In this document: positions 55,601-64,000 of the stretch, piece after piece
Layout of the letters: each line of letters starts with the position of its first letter
Position numbering within the stretch: position 1 is the stretch's first letter
From: Macrocystis pyrifera
Lineage: Eukaryota > Sar > Phaeophyceae > Laminariales > Laminariaceae
DNA length: 64,000 bases
Assembly (NCBI GenBank): GCA_031763025.1
Contig: JASSKH010000001.1
Coordinates: 20,933,142-20,997,141, forward strand
Reading direction: 5' to 3'
The notes under the pieces: model-generated
Database searches by the model: none
Told to the model about the DNA's origin: nothing
The model's input: the letters and a program-made list of their open reading frames with translations, nothing else
Translations under genes and position numbers: made by a program

Positions 55601-58600
55601 GACGTTTGGTCCGTCATGGGCACAAACAATGCTTGACACTTTGCCAGGTATCACTTGTGTTGTAGAAAGGTTTGCAACTGCGACGCTTTTTTCGGGGGAG
55701 GGATAGGGAAGAAATAGTTCGACCAGACAAGGAAACGTGGTGTTACCCCGGCGCACGGTGGGTGTTTTTTCCCCTCACGGTATTCGATGAGGCGATAACT
55801 TACTAAACCAGGGCTCTGCCCTAACCGGCATATTAACGTCCCCGAAGTGGGGGTGGATAGCATTCTTTAGCCTTTGAAATAGCAGGGTGAATCATATTAG
55901 CCCCATCATGTTCGTAGCCCCTAGTGCGTATAATACCTGCCGCCACGCTTAGGGGCATCCAAGGTCTCTTTCAGGAAGAAATATACCAGAGGCAGGCCTA
56001 TCAGGGCCAGGGTTGCCCCGAGGATGTTCGGCAGCAAGTACGGGAACCTGGTATAGTTCAGATGTCGGCACACAGCACAGAGGGGGGAACCCGAGCGACA
56101 AAAATACGAGAAATGATTTACAGCCCCTTTAGAACTTCACTCACGCTTCATGGGACAAACTACTAAACTTCTGAACATTAACATATGGACAACGTCTGCA
56201 GTGTTGATCGTACGCTTTCTCGGTTGACAAAGCCCAATATTTTTCGGCGTGAAACGAAATCTCGTGTTGTACCACTGCATAACTGTGGCGAGTATAGGCC
56301 GACCGGTGGCGAGAGTGAGCTGACGAAACGCAAAAGCCGTTGCTGCTGGAAATTTCGCCCTAGGTTGTTTCAGACTCAGCCAGTGCCTTTCACGGAGACA
56401 TTTCGTCCGCTGGGCCCTTTCTCTAGGGCGAAAGAAGGCGGTGGCTCACTCCCTCTCGAGGCTGATCTGCGTCGGTGCAAACTGGTGCAGTGGTAACAAT
56501 CGAGGTCAACCTCGAAGCGCGCCAGGGGGGGGCGGAGACCCAAAGATGGAGTCAACGGCGCAAGTTGTGCATTACGGCACAACCAAACATGGCACAATCA
56601 ATCCGACGGAGAAGCACCGGCAACAACTCTTGCTGCTGTAGGCCGCGCATGGCGATGGTTAGAAGCAGCGCCTATCGATGAGACACTATCGTTCGTGCGA
56701 CGATTACCTTCCGAACAGCCCCGACTCTGAAAACACGCCGGGGTAGTGATTGGCCGGTTTCGCCAGCAGGCCACCAAGGCCGGAACCAAGGACGAGTCCA
56801 ATCGACCAGCACCCTTGACGGTGAGAAAGGCACACGGACCGAGCGAAGGGTTTGCGAAGTACATTAAAGTGTTTGCAGACAAAACGTGTGGGATGCAACA
56901 GAAAAATACGTGTGGAGTGTACCAGGCAACACTTGGTATGAGGTCAAGGACAGTAACCGGCGGGGGTAAAATACCAACTGCGCAGTAAAAAAGAAGGCAT
57001 TCCAATGCAGAGGGGTCTGGAGCAGGAGGCGGAAAGGGTGAGAACAGCCTAGCCTTACTTTGGTCAGAATAAACGTTCTTTGATGTCGCTTCTTATCGAT
57101 CATCAAAGCACCTCGAGCAGTCTATCAGTATGGAATTTCGGGAGACCTTTGCAACGTACCTGGTTAGGTCTTCAGGAACAATCTTACCTGGCTGCAGTTC
57201 TTCAAGGTACTGCTCTAGCTCTATTCATGATGTGACGTCTCGCCACTATAGTAGTTACAAGGATAGCGGTGAAAATTTGCCCTATCGGCCTGTTTTTCTC
57301 GCCCTCAAATGTGAACCAGACCGCTTAGTATGGTAGGCAGTTCACTGACTGTAGCTCCGCAATCATCGCATCACCTGTGACAAAGCTCATGCCAACCACC
57401 TCGTGCTCTCTTCCGCACACCTCGGAGATCATGGTCTTGGCGATGGCTATCAGGCCGTTCATTGCACCGAGAAGAAACCTACGTCGACGCAGCGATGCAG
57501 GAATCCGTCAGCAACGAGCGATGGATGAAGCACTACTGGATGATTTTGTACGTGTCTAGCAGCACGTAGATTTTGCATGTCAGCTGTTTCAAAACATGTA
57601 CTGCTGTAGTTAGATCACTAGGCTGACGACGGCGAGAGGACGGCCGGTTTTGTGTTTCTTTACGTAATAATGCACAAGGTATAGCGTAGAATGGTTGATG
57701 GGATCGTATACCCAAGGTTCTTTCAGGTTGCACCGCGACCTGTGCTATAGGACGATGGTAGACCAGCGAATGGGAGATATATTGATGCTCGGCCGAGCTG
57801 GAACAAAGGTTGAACACAATCCATAGACACGACGAGGTAAACTGTCCTGAACCATAGATACCGCTCCCCTCACCGGCAAGCAACAGCCCAGACAAATGTG
57901 GTCGACAAACCGAAAGCGACCGAAAGGGATGCTATGGAACAAAGCCCCATGTACATGACCGGCAGTCGACCGTAGCGGTCGGCGAAGCGGCCCCAGAAGT
58001 ACGAGCTCCCGAAGCGCCCGATCATGAAAGCCGACGACAAATAGCCTGCGTAAAAACCTGTATGGGCAGTATCACGTTGGTGCACATACAGCGGTATAAA
58101 TGGTATTAGCAGTGACAGAGGGGTTCAGCGAGTACTGATAGTCAGAGCAATGGGCAGTGCGATTAAAAGGCACCCAAGATAATGCTAAGCGGCAGCCCTC
58201 GCAAAACCCTATGCACAGACCTACGCAAGCACATAGGCAACACAACCACACAGCGATACATTACCAGGGGGGAGCAAGTGAGGTTAAAGCCGTATGGGCT
58301 ATCGAGGATGGTTCACGCAATGAAGTGACAGCGCGATGCATATGACATCGCACCGATATGCTCAGGTCGAGACAGCAAGGGATGCATGCGCGCTTCAAGC
58401 CCAGACACTCAGCAGTCAGGAGGCAGCGTGGTGTCGACTGGCATCGTGCAATCAATCGTATCTTCAGGAACCAAACAAATGCCTCCCGGAACGGTTTCGG
58501 TATCGGAGAATCGCATTTTATAATGGTAAAACGCGCGTAAACTTGCCGGCCTCATCCTTGTCGTCGGTGACCCCCAGATATTGCACCATGTAGCCCACGT

Positions 58601-58688
58601 AGGGAAACAGGCTGCTGAGGGCGTACGAATGCGCCACAAGGCCGATCGAAATCGCCACCATAGGCGGCCACGGAAAAGGCGTCTCCAT
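51451..58688 (-). CDS. ZIFL/DHA1-like major facilitator transporter, nine exon positions
   Basis: Exons on the minus strand: 58688-58547, 58057-57874, 57478-57375, 56813-56708, 56047-55937, 55340-54806, then 7A 54534-54439 or 7B 54345-54250, 53518-53297 and 51795-51451. Phases (1, 2, 1, 2, 2, 0, 0, 0) agree at every junction, giving 614 residues with one exon 7. The protein starts M-E-T-P-F-P-W-P-P-M-V-A; an in-frame TAG lies just upstream. MFS motif A is W-G-R-F-A-D-R-Y-G-R (exon 2), and a motif C-like G-L-V-L-G-S-G-L-G-G lies in exon 4. Exon 6 holds a 150-residue hydrophilic central loop, as in plant ZIFL proteins. Exon 8 has L-I-F-Q-L-L-I-Y-P. ZIFL proteins move metal ions, potassium or small organic ions by proton coupling across vacuolar or plasma membranes (family knowledge); the substrate here is unknown. 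Intron 1 is GC-AG. Confidence 0.88.
52015..52670 (+). repeat. CAGG/CAGA tetranucleotide array in transporter intron 8
   Basis: GGCA/CAGG units dominate 52153-52290 and 52628-52660. CAGA units dominate 52315-52345, 52430-52450 and 52490-52570, with CATA patches between. The minus strand is open for over 400 codons (C-L-P-A repeats) because a tetranucleotide repeat without stops is open in all frames. This is not a protein. Confidence 0.9.
54250..54345 (-). CDS. transporter exon 7B (alternative twin)
   Basis: 96 bases, phase 0 on both sides, with acceptor TTATCGTTCCAG and donor GTGTGG. It encodes F-L-D-I-G-F-D-E-A-Y-P-L-W-A-I and G-G-L-D-W-T-T-R-E-V-G-Q. The D-I-x-F-D-E-x-x-P-L-W pattern is the usual one for this position in ZIFL proteins (end of helix 7 and the following loop). 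It is identical to 7A at 19 of 32 positions. Confidence 0.8.
54439..54534 (-). CDS. transporter exon 7A (alternative twin)
   Basis: 96 bases, phase 0 on both sides, with acceptor CAATCGCAG and donor GTAATA. It encodes F-I-S-I-G-S-Q-E-V-Y-P-L-W-A-L and G-G-L-D-W-T-T-K-Q-I-G-Q. The two acidic residues of the usual D-I-x-F-D-E pattern are Ser and Gln here, which may change substrate handling (inference). Only 93 bases separate it from 7B, against 271-1,501 for the other introns of this gene. Confidence 0.8.
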
Positions 58689-59944
58689 GTCCGTTCGCTA
58701 GAGTCACGTTGGGTGAGCGGCTTCTGGATGCGGCGGAGCTGTAGGAGCTTGTACTATATACCAGGTACCAGGTATACCAGCTAAGATACAAGGAGGCGTG
58801 TTACGATCTGTCCCGTCCCACGTGTAGCTGGGCCATCGGAAATGGTTGCAAGCGCCGGCAGTTGGACGGAACACAAGTGATGATTAGAAGAGCCGGACCT
58901 AAGTCCGTTGAATGTGAAGATGTTGGTGGCGTCACAAGTAACGTGTTACACAGCTCGGGGAGAGTGACACAAGTTCGCGGGGGCTAGGTACGCCGCATAT
59001 ATCGCATAAAGCATACCCGAACATTAAAGGAAGCGGTCTGTAGCGAACACATGTACGTACTGATGGGCCTGCCGTGCGCTTCTTAGTGCACCGTCACGAA
59101 CTGTGAGCCGGCTCTCTAACGTATATATTCCCCGTTTTCTATACGTATCCCAGAAGTTAATTTAGTTGTTTGGAGGCCTACTGGAGAGGGGCTGAATTTT
59201 GTATTTTGAATTCTGGAGCTTTCATCCGAGAGCTTCTCAGTGCTGTCTGTGCGACATGCTGACTCTGGTACTATAATACAAAGTACCAGGTACAGAATAA
59301 GACCCCATCAACTTGTCCACTGTTTTTTCCTTCCAAATATTCAAATTTCCATTTTTTTTTTCCAAATTTCCAATTTTTCTTTCGAGACCTTTTTTCCCTT
59401 TTCACCAGCAGACCTTGATGGAAAGTTAAAGTTTGGAAATTTGAAAAAAAAAAAAAAAAAGTGAACAGTTAAAGTACGGAAACTCAATCAACTATGTAAG
59501 CCGACAACCATGAAAAGTGGATAATCAATGGCTCCTTTCATGACACTTCTACTTTAGCTTCATACACAACGACACAGCAGCAGTACCAGCTACTGTAGTA
59601 TACCAGGTACTATTAATAGTGCAGCTAGCGTACTGCGGTACGATAGTACACTACGATGTCGACGAGCAGAAGAACGGGACTTCAGACGGGAAAATTGACA
59701 CGAAAATGTGACGATAGCAGCAACGGCCACTGGGTGATTAAGGCGATGACATATACTGCTGTACAAGCAGTATTGACATCCGAGAGAAAATGCAAACAGC
59801 AGTCGTACGGCACGGGTGCGACGAATCCTACCCGTACTTCTGGTACTTCTAGTTCTGGCCCCTCATGCTGCTCCACCTAGATGGTTAATACCACCATATT
59901 TATCTCGTATTGAGGTCATCTCGAGGTCCCAAAGGGTTATTTTA
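58689..59944. other. 5' flank of the transporter; no other gene supported
   Basis: This holds the presumed promoter of the minus-strand transporter. ACCAGGTACCAGGTATACC lies at 58762-58780 and TACCAGGTACTATTAATAGTG at 59610. An AT-rich stretch (59320-59465) has imperfect inverted AAATTTCC/GGAAATTT motifs and an A16 run. No RNA gene or ORF is recognisable. Confidence 0.35.
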
Positions 59945-60078
59945 TAAAATTATGAAATACGTCAGCTGTGAGTTCGACTGATTAAATAGTTGATATATAC
60001 TAGACGTTGCAAGCTGCATAATACGTCTCGTCTATTCCCATTTTTACTGATTTTTACAAGTGTTAAGAGTATTATTGT
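59945..60078 (+). repeat. MITE family M1, single arm
   Basis: It has the same arm as 3195-3325, starting ATGAAATACGTCAGCTGTGAG. It ends near TTTTTACAAGTGTTAAGAG, before a (CA)n run at 60086-60101. Confidence 0.75.
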
Positions 60079-60219
60079 GAAGAACACACACACACACACA
60101 CAAACACGCAAGGAGGAGCTCGAGCCGAAAAGGATCCAGTACTCGTAGGCTTGGCAGGACAAGCAGTATCGTGTCCTGATACTGTCGTCGTGGCTTGCAA
60201 CCTGTTAGCTATTTTTTTT

Positions 60220-60350
60220 TATTATAAATTTTGAAATACGTCAGCTGTGAGTTCGACTGATTAAATAGTTGATACTCAACTTTGCAAGCTGCGTAATACG
60301 CCTCGTCTATATTCCATTTTTACCGAATTTTACAAGTATTGTTGACCCGG
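60220..60350 (+). repeat. MITE family M1, arm facing the complete copy
   Basis: It starts AAATTTTGAAATACGTCAGC and forms a near-perfect 125-base inverted repeat with 60415-60545, with a spacer of about 65 bases. The pair could fold into a long hairpin. Confidence 0.8.
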
Positions 60351-60401
60351 GCAGCATCCAGGGGAGCCGCTGGCCTATATCTTTGACAAGGAATCACATA
60401 C

Positions 60402-60579
60402 AGAATACGCGCGTTCGGTTTATCACAATAATTGTAAAATTAGGTAAAAATGGAATATAGACGAGGCGTATTACGCAGCTTGCAAAGTTGAGTATCAACT
60501 ATTTAATCAGTCGAACTCACAGCTGACGTATTTCAAAATTTATAAAAGTATTGTGATAAACCGAGCGCAGGTATTCTAT
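60402..60579 (-). mobile_element. MITE family M1, complete copy
   Basis: Terminal inverted repeats are GAATACGCGCGTTCGGTTTA (then TCACAATA) on the left and TATTGTGATAAACC then GAGCGCAGGTATTC on the right. Total length is about 178 bases with no coding capacity. The same terminus is present at 62225-62255 and 46570-46590. Flanking bases suggest a TA-type duplication (ATACA/TATA) but this is not clear. The transposase source is unknown. Confidence 0.8.
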
Positions 60580-62108
60580 ATAGCACATGCATGTCTTGCG
60601 CGAGACACCGCACTACCGCACTGCTGTGTTTGCGGGAGTCACTGCTGCTGTGCGTATGTATGCATGTTTGTTGTATCTTTTGATTCGCCATCTCTCTCAC
60701 CGCAACTGGTTGTAGCATGCATATTTCAACTCGTACATAATCTACAGCAGTAACTTTGCATGTATGTTGATGTTGGCGAGTACGAGACTGCTGTCTGTCA
60801 TATCAAATCATACGTCAGAAAAGCGGTGCACTGGTGCCAGTCGATTAGGCTTGCCGATCATACCTTCCTTTACCGAATGCACACCAACGCAGCGTTTTAT
60901 GGCCGTGTGACACCATCTCCAGTCCAGTGGCCGGCTTCAATCTAAAAATGGAGCCCTTGTCCATGCTATCAGGCAAGCGACCTTCCAAGGTACCCAGGTT
61001 CCCAGGTTCTCAGAAGCTGGTTGCGACGATGAGACGGTTTGCGTGTTGACGTACCGGTACCTGTACTACGAGTACAGCGCCTGTAGTCTGTCGTAGCACG
61101 TGGGAGTGTACGTACACAGGCCGGTCTCACCTGCAATGACGTACTGCTGTAACCTCGCCCAGATAAGGTCAGACCCAGACTATGTGCGAGTCCCGGGGTA
61201 GCACACTCCCGTGTCTGCTCTTTTCGTTGATGGGATTGTGGCTCGTTCAAAGGCACGATAGCCAAGTCATCCGGTGCAAGCCGCTCGTGGCCGACGAGCT
61301 AGTTCATACCTGGAAGGCGTTCTGGTTCGCCGCGTACGTACGGGTAGCCATTGCGCCGCATCGCTGCTGACTTCTTTGTTCTGCTTTCCTTTCGGTTTCT
61401 TCCTCATCTACCACCAGTCGACAAGCCGTTGAGGGCCTCTCTCGTGATTCCTCGAAGCGGAGCTTGGCCCATGTTCTGGTACGTAAGAATATGTTGTCCC
61501 GATTCGTCAGTATGAAAAGGTACTTTCTTCGCAGTCGATATGGCTACCTCTGTACCTAGGCAGTGCAGTATTTTATTGACTGCTGTGCTGCTTGCGGTGG
61601 ATCATCTGTGATCTGGCTCCTCCTAAAAAAATCAAGCGCAATACGATTTACCTGGTACATGTTACTACTGTAGTAAAATATAGGGACCACCGCTGTACTG
61701 TCACAAAGCGGTGGGGATCAATTCTGGGAGAGTAGTCACAACATCTGCATGCGTAGCACTCATGATAGACGCTACCTCTCCGGGGTCCTTTCGCCCTGCG
61801 TCTGTTTTCACGCTGAGGTTTATATTCTTTTCCAGAGCTCCAGCCCACTCTATGCTGGGCGTACATGCCACGTTCACACTCTGCCCAAGTTCGAAGTTCG
61901 TGCACAGACTGACCATTACCCCGCAGCCTGCGGTCCTTGCTGGAGGGTCATTGTAAACGCTGTCTTGACCAGCGCCATTATTCTGGAGTAGTATAGCGCC
62001 GAGGGCAACTGTTGATTGATCTCTAAAAGTATAGACGCAGCTGGCACGGGAACGCGTGGTTGACTCCAGACAGTAACACGGAAGTCCTCTTATATACATA
62101 TATATATA
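60580..62108. other. no supportable gene
   Basis: Open frames are short and carry no motifs. TACTGCTGTA-type palindromes occur at 60741 (inverse) and 61142. Confidence 0.35.
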
Positions 62109-62109
62109 T

Positions 62110-62256
62110 TTTTATAAATTTTGAAATACGTCAGCTGTGAGTTCGACTGATTAAATAGTTGATACTCAACTTTGCAAGCTGCGTAATACGCCTCGTCTAT
62201 ATTCCATTTTTACCTAATTTTACAATTATTGTGATAAACCGAGCGCGCGTATTCTA
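62110..62256 (+). mobile_element. MITE family M1, near-complete copy
   Basis: It carries the arm from AAATTTTGAAATACGTCAGC through to TTGTGATAAACCGAGCGCGCG and TATTCTAT, that is the right terminal repeat. The left terminus is replaced by a (TA)n stretch. Confidence 0.78.
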
Positions 62257-62699
62257 TATTATATCCGAGCTGTCGAATGACAGCTCATGACAACGTATGC
62301 AGGTTATTATCCAACAGGTTGCGGGAATGAACCTCACGTTTATCCCGCAGAATATCCGTCTAAATATCCCTCTCCTTTAATCCCATATATCAATATATGG
62401 AACTCCCTAATGTTAGATGGAACATCTCCGTCGTGTTTCTGAGCACAATCAGTATCACCCTGCTGTGATGCGGAGCCCGCTCTAGGGTAGTGGTAAGGGT
62501 AGTGGCAAGGGACGCAGGTTGTTCTGGCAGCTGGAAAGCAGTGCTTCGCTTCTTCTGATTTAGATCTTCTTATTGATGGCAAGAGCTGAGGAGGTGCTCT
62601 GGTAGAGAAGTGAGAGGTAGGGGGGCGGGACTCGACGCCCAGATATACTCGTCCCACCCCACGCCACAAGCTCTCCTAAATTCCTCTTATCTGATGTAC

Positions 62700-62996
62700 T
62701 CCAACAGAACTTTCCTATGGCTACCGATCATTCTTCTGCTAATATAAGAACTTCTCACTTCGTAGTCCTATCTGCGTCAAGGAACATTACTCTCGTCTAA
62801 CGGGCTATCCGCCCTAGGGAACATTCCTAAAATAACGATACTCTCGACTAACGGAATCCGCCGGGTTAATCCATTCTTTGGATTATTCTCGTATTCGTGA
62901 AACTACAAGACTGCAACGTATTATCTATATCTATAGCCCATGAATACTCTACTCATATCACATTAGCCCACCCTGAATAGTCGTATATGCAGACCA
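62700..62996 (-). repeat. LTR-like stretch sharing its edge with 22585
   Basis: The reverse complement begins GCATATACGACTATTCAGGG and TGGGCTAATGTGATATGAG, as at 22595-22625 and (more diverged) 45583-45615. It is followed by about 250 bases with the repeated CTCGACTAACGG/CTCGTCTAACGG motif. No coding sequence is linked. A solo LTR is possible. Confidence 0.3.
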
Positions 62997-63011
62997 CAAG
63001 ATGGTCGGAGG

Positions 63012-63412
63012 GTGATGACAAAGTTCATCCCGAACGGCCAGGGAAAGGTGGCCGAAGATGCGGCTATTCGAAACAAAAGAAATGAGGCTATAGATCCCCC
63101 CACACCTCGTAATAAAACCCAAACACTACGAAGAGGGGGTGTTCGCTGCGAACAACCACGGAAAGGGAGACTAAAGGAGAAAGAGACACCGAACTCATAG
63201 CAGAGGCGAAAGGAAAAATCACCCAAAATGAAAACAAAGAAAGACGAACGCAAAATGAGGCAGAAACCGAAGCGAAGGCCGAAGAAGAAAACGAAGACCC
63301 AAATGAAGGCAAAAGAAGGACGTACAAGCGTTTCACTGGAGCCATTGTCTGGGGCCCAAGGAAGTACGAAAGGGTTGTTCACTGAACCGGGTTGGCGAAC
63401 GAGGAAACTCTA
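63012..63412 (+). other. lysine/glutamate-rich open frames, unidentified
   Basis: Two open stretches (63012-63200 and 63228-63413) are Lys/Arg-rich, and a third frame (63200-63385) is Glu-rich and ends F-T-G-A-I-V-W-G-P-R-K-Y-E-R. The A-rich composition alone explains much of this. It may be the edge of a gag-like or low-complexity protein that continues beyond the window. No domain is visible. Confidence 0.2.
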
Positions 63413-64000
63413 AAAAGGAGACAGCGATCACAATTCAAAAACATATATAGATATATATCCGCTAGGCCCATGCCTTGTCTTGTGGCGAAGGTCCTAACAT
63501 GGTAGTCATCATGCGAGACAGAAGGGACACAGCTAGAGTGCTATGAGGGCTGCGTGTACTAGGGACTACTAAAACCGAGAGACGCAACAAACAACGCGGC
63601 GTCTCGGAGACCTGTCCGTGGTGTGAACAAAACCAGCAAACGTAGCAAGGTAGCCAACTCAACAAAAACAAACTCAAAGACGGTGGCGGCAAGAAAATCG
63701 CAAGAAAATCCGCAAGAAAATCGGCCTAATGCGTGCAGTTCGAAGTTGTAGATAGCGCGGGGCCCAAAAACTAGCGTGTGCAACTCGGTCAACCGGGGCG
63801 ACATTAAACGTGGTGTCGTTTGCCAGAGGACAGAGGGGGTGTGCGGGATACCGGACAAGAAAGAAAGAAGAAGAAAAGGGAAAGAGAAAACGAAATACCA
63901 TCGGGACCAGAAAACAGACAAAAAGCAGGACACGGGTCAGGAGAGATCGATCGTGTCCGAACCGCATATGTATGGCCGATAACTCAGCGGCCTTCCGGGG

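Noticed and set aside
62963-63382. 139-codon minus-strand Phe-rich membrane-like protein
   Set aside because: It mirrors A/G-rich sequence on the plus strand; F/S/L richness follows from T-rich codons and there is no start context or homologous pattern.

Overview
The window is nuclear DNA of a multi-intron eukaryote. It has GT-AG introns (plus one GC-AG intron) of about 90 to 2,300 bases, a heavy load of retroelements and MITE-like repeats, and many microsatellites. The gene structure, DIRS-like reverse transcriptase, chromodomain Ty3/gypsy element and ZIFL-type transporter would fit a stramenopile, most likely a brown alga. That is inference from style and family resemblance; no marker gene in the window proves it.

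Only two host genes can be reconstructed with confidence. (1) A PRP4-type splicing kinase lies on the + strand, 27192-38208, in nine exons. It has an RS-rich N-terminus and a complete CMGC kinase domain. Splice phases agree throughout except at one apparent single-base deletion in a G run of exon 8. A (CAG)24 tract lies 175 bases upstream of its start codon. (2) A ZIFL/DHA1-like major facilitator transporter lies on the - strand, 58688-51451, in nine exon positions. Exon 7 exists as two tandem, diverged copies (7A and 7B) with the same length and phase, which suggests mutually exclusive splicing. Its first intron is GC-AG, and its last intron carries a 650-base CAGG/CAGA tetranucleotide array.

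The rest is mostly mobile DNA. From the left: a MITE arm and a TIR element (3.2-3.65 kb); a LINE 3' end on the - strand (4.7-6.8 kb); tRNA-derived SINE pieces (7.0-7.6 kb); a fold-back element (7.9-8.5 kb); a retroelement C-terminal ORF (8.7-9.2 kb); a broken DIRS-like element (10.5-13.2 and 16.4-17.4 kb) whose RT core is inverted in place, separated from its gag-like part by a 540-base dispersed repeat and a 1.9-kb GC-rich minisatellite; a 2.6-kb TIR element filled with TAACAYTATGTTA palindromes (18.9-21.5 kb); SINE copies, an LTR-like stretch and a second LINE 3' end (21.7-24.9 kb). Right of the kinase gene are a 142-bp tandem repeat abutting a decayed chromodomain Ty3/gypsy element (40.7-44.8 kb), duplicated and tandem repeats (46-49 kb), and a cluster of palindromic MITEs (59.9-62.3 kb).

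The strongest candidates for new biology are the twin exons of the transporter and the palindrome-packed TIR element. Long stretches (1-3 kb, 24.9-26.9 kb, 38.2-40.4 kb, 49-51.4 kb, 62.3-64 kb) show no gene I can support.
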